A stretch of 64,000 nucleotides of DNA from contig NZ_QLLT01000003.1 in NCBI RefSeq assembly GCF_003259315.1, forward strand, positions 62,001-126,000. The letters run 5' to 3'. Source of the DNA: Kitasatospora sp. SolWspMP-SS2h (GTDB lineage Bacteria; Actinomycetota; Actinomycetes; Streptomycetales; Streptomycetaceae). Numbering within the stretch: the first letter of the stretch is position 1; each line of letters opens with the position of its first letter. Below are positions 32,625-40,875 of the stretch, piece after piece. Made by a program: the position numbers and the translations under genes. Below the pieces are notes generated by a model that worked only from the letters and a program-made list of their open reading frames with translations, was not told where the DNA came from and made no database searches.

Positions 32625-33893
32625 CTACTTGACTCCGATCAGGCGGGCCGCGGGGGCCGCGGGGGCGGGTTCGGGCCGGGGGTGCAGGACCTGGACGAGC
32701 TCGGCGGTGCACATCATGTAGCCGTCGGGGGTGGGCAGGTGGGCGAGGTAGTGGGTGAGGTCGGCGCCGAGGGAGAAGACCCGGACCGGGGTGCCGGCGG
32801 CCCGGGCGGCTTCGACCACCCGGCGGACGCCGTCCAGGACGGAGGGGTGCCGGGTCTGGTAGGAGTCGGCGACGAGGTGGTTGCCCCGGTCGGCGGCCAG
32901 GTAGAACTGGACCAGGTCCTTGACGCCGACGAACAGTTCGCTGGCCCCGGCGGCGCAGATCCCCCCGGTGGCGTGGACCGCGGCCGGGGTCTCGATGAAC
33001 GCGGAGAGCGGGACGCTGTCCGGGAGTTCGAGGTGGGCGCGGAGCTGGGCGTACTCGTCGGCGTCGTTGAGGAACGGGACGGAGAGGTGGATCCGGTCCG
33101 CCTGGTCGCCGAGCCGGGTGCGCAGCGTGTCGAGCACCGTGCGCAGGGCGTCCCGGTAGGGGGCCGAGCCGAGCAGCCAGCGGGCGCCGTGCAGGCCCAG
33201 TTCGGGGTTGGGCTCGACGGCGACGGCGGACTGCTCGGTGACGCTGGCGGCGTGGTCGGAGCGCAGGTCGAGCAGGCGCAGGACCAGCCGCTGGCCGGGC
33301 AGGAGTTCCCCGACGAAGGCGCCGAGGCGTTCGGCGACGGCCCGTCCGTAGCCGGCGATCTCGGCGGGGCCGCCGTCGAGGGCGTCGAACGGGCTGAGCC
33401 CGGCGGCGAGGCAGAGGAACTCCTCGCGGATGAAGAACGAGTCGACCCGGGCCGCCTCGGGCCCGGAGGAGTTGACGGTCCGGATGTCCTGGAAGTCGGC
33501 GATGACCGCGCAGGCCGCGCCGAGGTCCGCCGCGGTGGGGGCGGCGGCGCCCGGCCCGGGGGCGGGGTCCGCGGCCGGGTCGGGGTCGAGCAGGATCGCC
33601 CCGCTCTCCAGGTCGAGGGTGACCTCGCCGACCAGGGCGGCGAGGTCGGCCTCGTCGACCCGGAGCACCGGGATGCCGCGGCCCCGGCACAGGGACTGCA
33701 TGTGGCCGGTCTGCCCGCCGCCGCCGCAGACCACGGCCCCGGCGGTGACGATGGCCTCGTACAGGCCCGCCTCCAGGTGGGGGGCGATCAGGATGGAGCC
33801 CTCCTGCGGGCGGCCGGTGCGGTTGCAGGTGCCGCGCAGCGTCGCGCGGGTGCCGCCGGTGAGCATGAAGCCCTGGATCCGTCGTCCGTTCAC
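32625..33893 (-). CDS. Minimal PEP-utilising enzyme: swivelling His domain + PEP-binding barrel
   Basis: A 422-residue protein related to the C-terminal parts of PTS enzyme I and PEP synthase. Residues 20-95 resemble the phosphohistidine swivel domain: VVCGGGGQTGHMQSLCRGRGIPVL, with the histidine in the right place. Residues 170-410 match the PEP barrel: VLRLLDLRSD, NPELGLHGARWLL, FIETPAAVHATGG and VGVKDLVQFYLAADRGN. Metal-binding Glu and Asp and two arginines are kept. The enzyme I arginine before A-I-R is His here, the N of N-D is Lys, and the catalytic Cys loop reads VFSLGAD. There is no ATP-grasp or HPr-binding domain. It starts (GTG) directly after the FAD gene stop. Confidence 0.75.
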   Translation of the reverse strand: MNGRRIQGFMLTGGTRATLRGTCNRTGRPQEGSILIAPHLEAGLYEAIVTAGAVVCGGGGQTGHMQSLCRGRGIPVLRVDEADLAALVGEVTLDLESGAILLDPDPAADPAPGPGAAAPTAADLGAACAVIADFQDIRTVNSSGPEAARVDSFFIREEFLCLAAGLSPFDALDGGPAEIAGYGRAVAERLGAFVGELLPGQRLVLRLLDLRSDHAASVTEQSAVAVEPNPELGLHGARWLLGSAPYRDALRTVLDTLRTRLGDQADRIHLSVPFLNDADEYAQLRAHLELPDSVPLSAFIETPAAVHATGGICAAGASELFVGVKDLVQFYLAADRGNHLVADSYQTRHPSVLDGVRRVVEAARAAGTPVRVFSLGADLTHYLAHLPTPDGYMMCTAELVQVLHPRPEPAPAAPAARLIGVK

Positions 33894-35756
33894 TCAGTCC
33901 TCCGTGTCCTCGTCGGTGTCACCCCCGTCCGCGATCCCCAGGTGACGGCGCAGCTGGCGCGGCGTCACGGAGACGTCCGTGAGCCTCCGGACGGCGGACC
34001 GGGTGACGGCCGCCCGCAGTCGGCGGCCGCCCGGGTCGCCCGGGGTGGTGAGGAGGCCGATCAGGGCGTCCAGGCGGGTGTCGAGCCGTTCCCGACGGGC
34101 CCGGGACCGGGTCGCCATCCTCCGCACCTCCAGGTTCACAGCCTGATCGAACGCGGGGTCGGTCGCTTCCTCGAACGTGCCGTCGGAGGCGCGGGATCCG
34201 GCCAAGTCGCGGGCGGACGGCGGGTCCGGTTCGGGGGCGGCGCCGGGCAGTTCGAGTTGCTCGACGACGTGGGCGGCGACCGCGATGGAGTGGTTCTTGA
34301 TCGCGGCGAGGTTGAAGGCGAAGGCGCCGGTGCGGCCGTTGCGGACGATCTCGTCGCCCTCGCGCAGCGGCCCGACCGCGGTGAGCGGGGCACCGGGCAC
34401 CCCGGCGGGGGTGAGCAGGACGCCGCGGTGGTCGACCTCCAGGCCGCGGCCGGTGCGCTCGTGGGGGGCGGCCAGGCCGCGGCGCAGCAGGTTGCGCCAG
34501 AGCGGCTCCTCGACCCGCCGGTAGTCGCTCTCCCGGCCGAAGTTGGAGACCACCAGGTCCGCGCGGACGGTCAGCTTCTCGTCGGCGGTGGCGACGGTGA
34601 CCTCCAGCAGGCCGGACCCGGCCGGGACGATCGCCTGGACGCCGCCCACCAGCAGCCGCACCGGGCCGGGGTGCATCGCCCGCTCGACCACCTCCAGGGT
34701 GTAGGGCACCGCGCCCACCCGCAGGGCGGCGATCGCGGTCCCGAACTCGTCCAGCAGGGACCGCAGTTCGGGGGACGGGATGCGGGCGAGGGCCTCCGGC
34801 AGGTGGGGCTCCCAGGCCTTGGCGACCCGTTCGGCGACCACCTCGGGGGCGATCTCGGGGTGGTCGCGGGCGACGCTCGCGCAGGCCGCCGTCCACTCGG
34901 CCCGGACCCGGCCGAGGAACTCCTCGCGGTCGCGGTAGGGCTCCAGCAGCGTGCGGGGGCAGGCCAGCCGCAGGACGCCGTGCTCGTGGGCGCCCGGGTA
35001 GGAGCGGAACATCGTCCCGGTCCGGGAGACCAGCACGATCCGCCCGGTGTGGCCGCGCCGCAGCAGCAGGCCCGCCGAGTCGTAGGCGCTGAGCACCGAG
35101 CCGACGATCACCACCTCGGCGTCCGGCGGCAGCGCCTCCAGGCGGCGCACGCCGTCGGCCGAATAGGGGTGGCGGACGAAGCGCGGGTGCTCCAGCACCT
35201 CGGCGGCGAAAGGGAGTTCCTTCAGCTCCAGGCCGGTGGCGAGGACCACGTGCGCGGCGGGCAGCACGTGCGCGGCGCCGTCGCTCCCGCCGACCGCCAC
35301 GTCGACCCCGGCGGCGCTGGGCACCAGGTCGAGCGCCTCGCCGTCGGCCTCGGTGAGCAGGACGCCGGGGGCGGCCTCCCGGGCGGCCTCGGCGAGCCGC
35401 TGCTCCAGGTAGTCCTGGAAGATCCGCCGGGGCGCCGGGCCCGGCTCGGTGAACTCGTGGTCGGCCCACTGCGCGGGCCAACCGCCGCGGTCGGCCTCCC
35501 GATTGGCCCAGTGGACGAAGTCGAGCACGTCCTCCCGGAACACCGACATCCGTCCGGCCTGGATGTTGAAGACGTGGTCCCAGGGGTTGCCGCGCCGGTG
35601 GTAGGCGACCCCGGCACAGCGGTAGTCGGAACGCCGCTCCAGCAGGACCACCTCGACCGGGCGGCGGGCGAAGCGGAGCATCCTGATGGCGGTGGCCGTG
35701 CCGGCCAGACCTGCTCCCACCACGACGATCCTGGGGCGGGCTGCGGTGGGGGTCAT
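33894..35756 (-). CDS. FAD/NAD(P)-binding protein (NAD_binding_9 family)
   Basis: A 620-residue flavoprotein-like enzyme. IVVVGAGLAGTATAIRMLRF is the dinucleotide-binding fold. HVVLATGLELKELPF and a second Rossmann-like strand VVIVGSVLSAYDSAGLLLRRG fit the HI0933/PF13454-like group of FAD-NAD(P)-binding proteins seen next to natural-product or lipid genes. The FAD-distal half carries ADLVVSNFGRESDY and NGRTGAFAFNLAAIKNHSIAVAAHVVEQLE, closing the cofactor site. GAGG precedes the ATG at 35756. It is zero bases from the PEP-utilising gene, so the two are tightly coupled. The reaction is unknown. Confidence 0.8.
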   Translation of the reverse strand: MTPTAARPRIVVVGAGLAGTATAIRMLRFARRPVEVVLLERRSDYRCAGVAYHRRGNPWDHVFNIQAGRMSVFREDVLDFVHWANREADRGGWPAQWADHEFTEPGPAPRRIFQDYLEQRLAEAAREAAPGVLLTEADGEALDLVPSAAGVDVAVGGSDGAAHVLPAAHVVLATGLELKELPFAAEVLEHPRFVRHPYSADGVRRLEALPPDAEVVIVGSVLSAYDSAGLLLRRGHTGRIVLVSRTGTMFRSYPGAHEHGVLRLACPRTLLEPYRDREEFLGRVRAEWTAACASVARDHPEIAPEVVAERVAKAWEPHLPEALARIPSPELRSLLDEFGTAIAALRVGAVPYTLEVVERAMHPGPVRLLVGGVQAIVPAGSGLLEVTVATADEKLTVRADLVVSNFGRESDYRRVEEPLWRNLLRRGLAAPHERTGRGLEVDHRGVLLTPAGVPGAPLTAVGPLREGDEIVRNGRTGAFAFNLAAIKNHSIAVAAHVVEQLELPGAAPEPDPPSARDLAGSRASDGTFEEATDPAFDQAVNLEVRRMATRSRARRERLDTRLDALIGLLTTPGDPGGRRLRAAVTRSAVRRLTDVSVTPRQLRRHLGIADGGDTDEDTED

Positions 35757-36126
35757 GCGGGAGCCTCTCGGTCACGGGGCGGGAGCGACCCAAAAATGAC
35801 TGATGAAACGTCAGGAACGTTGTACAGCAGCGGTATTGGACCCGTCTCCCGGTTCGCGGCACGGCGGGGGCACGGCAGCGACCCGGGGCGGGAACGGGGG
35901 CGCGGGCGGGGACTGGGACGGGCGGTCGGATGCCCCGCACGGTACCTGCGGGCGCCCGGCCGGGACTTCTCCCTGATTGCCCGGGGGACGGCACGGGCGG
36001 GGAGGCGGTGCAGTCCGGAGACGGCACGGGCCGAGGAACGGCGCAGCCCGGCGCCCGGCCCCGGCACGCTCGGAGAAGTCGGGGCGGCGACCGGGGGGTG
36101 AGACTCGGCGCTGGAGGTGGGTGCCG
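35757..36126. other. 370-base intergenic region with divergent promoters
   Basis: The first 80 bases next to the FAD gene are unusually AT-rich and contain TGACTGATGAAACGTCA, with interleaved TGAC/GTCA and CTGA/TCAG arms, plus AACGTT. These are likely promoter and operator elements of the FAD-PEP operon. The remainder is GC-rich and holds no gene I can support. GGAGG at 36113-36117 serves the TetR gene. Confidence 0.45.
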
Positions 36127-37137
36127 GTGCGGATGACGGCGGATCAGCGGCGCGAGGTGGTGGCGCGGGTGGCGGTGGAGGTGTTCGCCCGCGAGGGGTT
36201 CCACGCCGCGACGACCGCGGCGATCGCGGAGCGGGCCGGGGTGTCCCAGCCCTACCTGTTCCGACTGTTCGCCACCAAGCGTGCGGTGTTCCTGGCCGCC
36301 GCCGAGCTCGCCACCGACGAAGCCGCCCGGGCGTTCACGGCCGCGGCCCGGGACGCGGGCGCGGCCGGGGCCGGGGCCGGGGCCGGGGCCGGGGAGGCAG
36401 GTGCGGCCGAGGCCGGGACCAGGGAGGCGGTCGGCCTCGCCGCGCTGCGGGCCGGGAACCCGGCCGGGGACATGGACCGGGCTGGGGACGCTGGCGGCCT
36501 CGCCGCGCTGTGGATCGGAGACACGGACGGGGCCACGGACGGGGAGGAAGCCGGGCAGGTGGGCGGGGCCAGAGCCGCGACCCGGGACACAGACGGGGCC
36601 CCGGACCCGGGCCGCCTCGCCGCGCTACGGGCTGCGGCGGCTGGGGGCGCGGGCGGCCGCGCCGCCTTGCGGGCCGGGGAGCGGGCCTGGCGGCGGATGC
36701 TCGGGCCGGGCGGTCCCTTCGCCCTCCAGTGGCAGTTGCACGCGGCGGCGGCCGGCGACCCGGTGGTCCGGGCGGCGGCGGCCCGGCACTGGGGGGTGCT
36801 GTGGCGGACGGTGGCCGCGGCGACCGGCCTGCCCGATCCGGTGCTGGCGGCGTTCTTCGGCCGGGTCCTGCTGCGGGGCGCGGCGAGCGCGCTGCGCCCG
36901 GAGCCGCCCGCCGACACCACGGCCGCAACCGCGTCCGCGTCGCGCCTGGAGCCGCCTCCCGGTACCACCGCCGCAACCGCCCCGCGCCCGGAACCGCCCC
37001 CCGACACCGCCGCCGTCCCGCCGCTCCCCCGCCCGGGCCCGGCGGCCTCGGTCACCACCCCGACGGCACCCACTGCGCGTGGAACCCGTGCGGCACCCGT
37101 ACCGGCAGCGGTACGGCCGCGATCGGCGGTCCGGTGA
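36127..37137 (+). CDS. TetR-family regulator with expanded internal repeats and disordered tail
   Basis: A 336-residue TetR protein, well above the usual 190-220. The helix-turn-helix is clear at residues 6-55: REVVARVAVEVFAREGFHAATTAAIAERAGVSQPYLFRLFATKRAVFLAA. The ligand domain is interrupted at about residues 80-180 by an Ala/Gly run encoded by GGGGCC hexamers and by four related units of the form GLAALRAGN, GLAALWIGD, RLAALRAAA and RAALRAGE. A Pro/Thr/Ala tail of about 70 residues ends inside the convergent carotenoid oxygenase gene (86-base overlap). GTG 36127 is chosen for its 9-base spacing from GGAGG; ATG 36133 is possible. Confidence 0.75.
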   Translation: MRMTADQRREVVARVAVEVFAREGFHAATTAAIAERAGVSQPYLFRLFATKRAVFLAAAELATDEAARAFTAAARDAGAAGAGAGAGAGEAGAAEAGTREAVGLAALRAGNPAGDMDRAGDAGGLAALWIGDTDGATDGEEAGQVGGARAATRDTDGAPDPGRLAALRAAAAGGAGGRAALRAGERAWRRMLGPGGPFALQWQLHAAAAGDPVVRAAAARHWGVLWRTVAAATGLPDPVLAAFFGRVLLRGAASALRPEPPADTTAATASASRLEPPPGTTAATAPRPEPPPDTAAVPPLPRPGPAASVTTPTAPTARGTRAAPVPAAVRPRSAVR

Positions 37138-38437
37138 AGTCGGCGGTGTCCAGGACGAGCAGCTCGCTGCGGTCGGCGGCGGGGTCGTACACCAGGGTGA
37201 GCAGCCAGCCGTCGCCTTCGGGGGCGCGGGCGTCGCGCGGGACGAAGACGGCTTCGCCGCCCTGGCGGCCGTCGGCGAAGGGGTGCCGGTCGGTGCGGCC
37301 GGTGGTGAGGTCGTGGCGGAGCAGGGCGGGGCCGCACAGGGCGGCGCCCTGGCCGGGGGCGAGTTCGAGGGTGAAGGCGTAGCGGTAGGGCAGTCCGGTG
37401 CGGCGTTCGTCGATCCGCGGGAACTCCTGGGTCCGGCCGTCGAGCCGGTGTTCGAGCACGGCGCCCTCTCGGGGGTCGAGGGTCCAGCGCCACAGGGCGG
37501 GGGCGGATTCGCTGGGGTGCAGCCGGTCGCGGTCGAAGGCGCGTTCGTGGCGGATGACGTCGACGGTGATCCGGCCGTCGGCGTCCTCGAAGGCGTTGAC
37601 GGGGTGGAAGACGAAGCAGGGCGGGACGTCCAGCCAGAGCGGGGCGGCGTCCGGCCGGTCGCGGGGGACGATGCCGATCCGGGCGTCGCGGTCGTGCTGC
37701 CAGGTGTGGGGGAAGGCGGAGCCGGCGGCGGCCTCGGCGGGGTCGTGGGCGACCGGCAGGTCGAACAGGACGGTGTGGCGGGCGGTGAGCGCGAAGGCGT
37801 GCATCCAGGGGCGGCCCTTGACCGGTACGGGCCGCGCGTCGCGGACCCGGCCCCCGGTGTCGACGGTGAGCAGGACGGCCCGGTCGCCGTCCGGGTCGAC
37901 GGCGACGGCGTGCAGTTCGCCGGTCACCGGGTCGGTGAGCGGGTGGGCGCAGAGGCCGCCGGGGAGGGTGCCGTCGAGGTCGGTGCGGGCGAGGGTGCGC
38001 AGTTCGGGGTCGAGCAGGAGCGGCCGGGTGCCGCCGTCGGTGACGGCCAGGGTGCGGCCGGCGTGGCGGACCAGGTTGGCGTTGATGTTGCCGTCCGGGC
38101 CGTGGCGCGGGCCGGGGACGGGCAGTTCGCCGAGTTCGCGGCTGAGGGCGCCGTCGCGCAGCCAGCGGTTGCGGTACCAGTGGGCGCGTCCGCCGCCGAG
38201 GCGCAGTCCGTGCACCATGCCGGCGCCGGCGAAGGCGTGCTGGACGGCGGGGTCGTGCTCGCCGCGGGTGTTGGGGCCGATCCGCAGGAAGGTGCCGTCC
38301 AGTTCGGGCGGCAGGGTGCCGCGGACGGGGAGGTCGGTGTGCGCGGTCTCGGCGGGCACCGGCCGGTAGCCGGGTCCGAGCAGGTGGGTGGTGCTGTGCG
38401 GGTGGCTCCTGGTGGGGTGTGCGGTGGTGCCGGGCAT
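37052..38437 (-). CDS. Carotenoid/stilbene cleavage dioxygenase
   Basis: A 461-residue non-haem Fe(II) dioxygenase of the retinal pigment epithelium (RPE65) family, which splits a double bond of carotenoids or stilbenes with O2. N-terminal GTLPPELDGTFLRIGPNTRGEHDPAVQHAFAGAGMVHGLRL is the family opening. The four Fe-binding histidines lie in GLCAHPLTDPV, KGRPWMHAFALT, PPCFVFHPVNAFED and the C-terminal VPHGFHAQWVPS. The start is ATG 38437 with GGAGGGGG upstream. It is divergent from a TetR regulator with two palindromes between them. Confidence 0.92.
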   Translation of the reverse strand: MPGTTAHPTRSHPHSTTHLLGPGYRPVPAETAHTDLPVRGTLPPELDGTFLRIGPNTRGEHDPAVQHAFAGAGMVHGLRLGGGRAHWYRNRWLRDGALSRELGELPVPGPRHGPDGNINANLVRHAGRTLAVTDGGTRPLLLDPELRTLARTDLDGTLPGGLCAHPLTDPVTGELHAVAVDPDGDRAVLLTVDTGGRVRDARPVPVKGRPWMHAFALTARHTVLFDLPVAHDPAEAAAGSAFPHTWQHDRDARIGIVPRDRPDAAPLWLDVPPCFVFHPVNAFEDADGRITVDVIRHERAFDRDRLHPSESAPALWRWTLDPREGAVLEHRLDGRTQEFPRIDERRTGLPYRYAFTLELAPGQGAALCGPALLRHDLTTGRTDRHPFADGRQGGEAVFVPRDARAPEGDGWLLTLVYDPAADRSELLVLDTADFTGPPIAAVPLPVRVPHGFHAQWVPSGW

Positions 38438-38461
38438 GGTGGCCCCCTCCGTCAATAGCAC

Positions 38462-38513
38462 CGTTACATAACGCCGTCATTAATGAGGGTCACAGGCGGC
38501 TGACATACTGTCA
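38462..38513. promoter_or_regulatory. Two palindromes between the carotenoid oxygenase and TetR genes
   Basis: CGTTA-CA-TAACG (38462-38473) and TGACA-TAC-TGTCA (38501-38513) are both perfect inverted repeats in the 79-base divergent promoter. The second abuts the GTG start at 38517 and contains a CATACT -10-like element, suggesting autorepression of a leaderless regulator transcript. Confidence 0.6.
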
Positions 38514-38516
38514 AGG

Positions 38517-39158
38517 GTGAGTCCACGGCGGGTCGACCCGAACCTCAGTGCGCAGCTGATCGAGGCCGCGGCGAAGCTGCTCAGCGAAGAAGGACCGGCC
38601 GCGCTGTCCACCCGCAAGCTGGCGGCCACCGTGGGCACCTCGACCATGGCGGTCTACACCCACTTCGGCGGCATGGACGACCTGGTGCGGACGATGGTCC
38701 GCGAGGGCTTCACGCTCCTCAACCGGCGGCTGGAGGCGGTCGAGGAGACCGACGACCCGGTCGCCGACGTGGTCGCGCTCGGCTGGGCGTACCGGGCCAA
38801 CGCCCGCGAGCACCGGCACCTCTACAACGTGATGTTCGGCGGCGCCGGCCTCAGCAGCTTCTCGCTCACCGACGCCGACCGCCAGCACGGCCGCTACACC
38901 CTGGACGCCCTGGTCCGGGCGGTCAAGCGCTGCGTGGCCGCCGAGCGCTTCCGGCCCGCCGACCCGGAACTGGTGGCCCATCAACTCTGGATCGCCCTGC
39001 ACGGCCTGGTCACCCTCGACCTCGGCGGCTACCTGGTGGAGCCGCTCACCGCGGACGTCTGCTTCGAGGCGCAGGTCTGCGGCATGGTCCTCGGCGCCGG
39101 CGACGACCCGGCCCGCGCCCGGGAGTCGGTCGCCAAGGCGGCCCGGCGACCGGCCTGA
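38517..39158 (+). CDS. TetR-family regulator of the carotenoid oxygenase
   Basis: A 213-residue TetR protein. The helix-turn-helix region reads QLIEAAAKLLSEEGPAALSTRKLAATVGTSTMAVYTHFGGMDDLVRTMVREGF. The C-terminal domain (WG-type AYRANAREHRHLYNVMFG and LWIALHGLVTLDLGGYL) matches TetR_C families that bind small hydrophobic ligands. The GTG at 38517 sits 4 bases after a TGACATACTGTCA palindrome with only a weak AAGG before it. The divergent position suggests it represses the dioxygenase gene and itself. Confidence 0.9.
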   Translation: MSPRRVDPNLSAQLIEAAAKLLSEEGPAALSTRKLAATVGTSTMAVYTHFGGMDDLVRTMVREGFTLLNRRLEAVEETDDPVADVVALGWAYRANAREHRHLYNVMFGGAGLSSFSLTDADRQHGRYTLDALVRAVKRCVAAERFRPADPELVAHQLWIALHGLVTLDLGGYLVEPLTADVCFEAQVCGMVLGAGDDPARARESVAKAARRPA

Positions 39159-39326
39159 ACCCGCAGCGACCCGGCCCGGCCACCCGCCACGACGGGACCG
39201 CCACCCCCCGCCCCGCCGCCGTCCCCGACCTGACGGGACAGGGCATCTAGCCCGGCGCGCCGCCCCTGTGGGACCCTGGCGCGAGCGGGATGCGGCCGCG
39301 GCGGAACACCGGGACGGGGAGTCGAA

Positions 39327-39356
39327 GTGAGCGCACGCCTGGTCGGGTCACGATGA
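39327..39356 (+). CDS. Nine-codon leader ORF overlapping the glycosyltransferase start
   Basis: GTG (39327) to TGA (39354-39356) encodes VSARLVGSR. GGGGAG lies 5 bases upstream, a better ribosome site than any before the glycosyltransferase itself. Its stop overlaps the glycosyltransferase ATG as ATGA, so ribosomes ending here could restart on the main gene. It may be a coupling device rather than a functional peptide. Confidence 0.4.
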   Translation: MSARLVGSR

Positions 39357-40492
39357 ACATCAGCGTGGTCATCCCGTCCTACAACGTCGGCCCGCAGGTG
39401 CGGCGACTGCTGTCGTGCCTGGCCCTCTGCGAGCTCGACGCCGGTGACTCGTTCGAAGTCGTCGTGGTGGACGACGGCTCCGACGACGGCACCGGGGAAC
39501 TCCTCGCCGCACTGAAGCCGCCCTACCCCCTGCAGTACCTGTTCCTGCCGCGGACCCCGACCTCCGGCCGGGCGGCGGCGCGCAACGCCGGGATCCGCGC
39601 GGCCTCCGGCGACGTGGTCGTCCTGGTCGACGCCGACCAGGTCGTCGAACCCGGCTTCCTCGCCGCGCACGCCCGGTACCACCGGCTCCGCACCGACCTG
39701 GTCGTGGCCGGTCCGCGGGGCGACATGGCCGCGGGGGAGATCGACGACGAGCGCCTGGCCCGGGAGTTCTCGCTCGACGCGATGCCGGAGATCGTCAGAT
39801 GGGACGGCCGGGAGTTCCTGCTGGCCGAGTTCTCGGAGAACTTCGACAACCTGGAGACCTGCTGGCACTACGCGTTCACCTGCAACCTGTCGGTGCGCCG
39901 CGAGCACCTGCTCGCGGTCGGGGGCTTCGACGAGGGCTTCCTGGGCTGGGGCCTGGAGGACTCCGAGCTCGGCTACCGGCTGCGGCGCCGGGGGCTGGCG
40001 TTCGCGTTCCAGCCGGAGGCGCTGTCCTACCAGAGGGAGCGCGAGGTCACGGCGGAGATGCTCGGCCAGTGGCGCACCAACCTCGACCACTTCGTCGCCA
40101 GGCACGCGGGGGTGGCCGATGTGGCGATCCAGCAGGTCATCTGCCGGGCGTTCGACCCGGCGGAGGCGGACCGCGCCCTCGGCTGGCTGGACTGCACGGT
40201 CCGGATGGAGTACGCCGCGCGGGCGCTGGCCGGCCGGCTGCCCGAACCGACCTCGTACGTGCTGCTGGAGGTGGACGACGACAACGCCCGGGACGTCCTC
40301 GCCCGACTGCCCGAGCTGGCCGCCGAACGCGACCTGCTGGTCCTGGACGGCACCGAGCGGGCGGTGCTGGCCGGACCGGCGCAGTGCGCCGGGACGACGC
40401 GGGAGCTGGTGTACTTCCACCGGCCGTCCACCGACGCCCGGAAGAAGATCCTCGCCCGCTATCCGGTCGGGCCCGGCGGGCTGACGTCCTGA
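39353..40492 (+). CDS. GT2/GT7-like glycosyltransferase with extra C-terminal domain
   Basis: A 379-residue cytoplasmic glycosyltransferase. The GT-A domain covers residues 1-245: ISVVIPSYNVGPQVRRLL, EVVVVDDGSDDGTGELL, RAAARNAGIRAASGDVVVLVDADQ (metal site) and FDEGFLGWGLEDSELGYRLRRRG (acceptor/catalytic motif of the GT27/GT7C type). Residues 255-379 form an additional domain I do not recognise, with two conserved-looking cysteines. Its own Shine-Dalgarno sequence is poor and translation may be coupled to the nine-codon ORF at 39327. It borders the enediyne cluster and could belong to it, but nothing ties it there. Confidence 0.83.
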   Translation: MNISVVIPSYNVGPQVRRLLSCLALCELDAGDSFEVVVVDDGSDDGTGELLAALKPPYPLQYLFLPRTPTSGRAAARNAGIRAASGDVVVLVDADQVVEPGFLAAHARYHRLRTDLVVAGPRGDMAAGEIDDERLAREFSLDAMPEIVRWDGREFLLAEFSENFDNLETCWHYAFTCNLSVRREHLLAVGGFDEGFLGWGLEDSELGYRLRRRGLAFAFQPEALSYQREREVTAEMLGQWRTNLDHFVARHAGVADVAIQQVICRAFDPAEADRALGWLDCTVRMEYAARALAGRLPEPTSYVLLEVDDDNARDVLARLPELAAERDLLVLDGTERAVLAGPAQCAGTTRELVYFHRPSTDARKKILARYPVGPGGLTS

Positions 40493-40875
40493 CCGACCGT
40501 TCCCGAGCGGGCTCGGTCCAGGGGCTCGGCAGTCGGGGGCCGCGGACCGGATGCGACGGCTCGGCGGCGGCTGCGGCCCGGCGGCGGCTGCGGCCCGGAT
40601 GCGGCTGCGGGCCGGATGCGGCGGTCCGACGGCCCGGCGGCTGCGGGCCGGGGCCGACCGGGTCGAGGGCGGGCGGGTCGAGGGCGGGCGGGGGTGCGCG
40701 CGCGCCGGGGTGCCGTCGGGCGCCCGCCTCCGCAGCCGGTGGCGGGCGCCCTGCCACGGCCCGGACCGCCGTTCCGTCCGGTCCGGCGGCGGCGGTCCGG
40801 GCCGCGTCCACCGGGTGTCGGGTGCCGGTCGGCGGCACCCCGGGCCGGGCGGTCGGCCGGGCCGGGCGGAACGGC
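40493..40875. repeat. 383-base gene-free stretch with short GC-rich tandem repeats
   Basis: Period-17 copies of GGCGGCGGCTGCGGCCCG (40563-40597) and period-15 copies of GGGTCGAGGGCGGGC (40660-40689) sit between convergent genes. I see no coding potential beyond frame shadows. The stretch probably holds terminators and marks the left edge of the enediyne cluster. Confidence 0.6.

Noticed and set aside
32625..33893. Calling this gene PTS enzyme I (ptsI)
   Set aside because: There is no HPr-binding helical domain, the catalytic Cys loop is absent and PEP-site residues are changed. Only fold-level relationship can be supported.
32523..36101. A rightward frame of about 1190 codons across the PEP and FAD genes
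   Set aside because: Low-complexity Gly/Asp/Val/Arg sequence with no motif. The opposite strand encodes two clear enzymes through the same bases.
40493..40875. Small genes in the GC-rich repeat stretch
   Set aside because: All frames are low-complexity repeats without ribosome sites.
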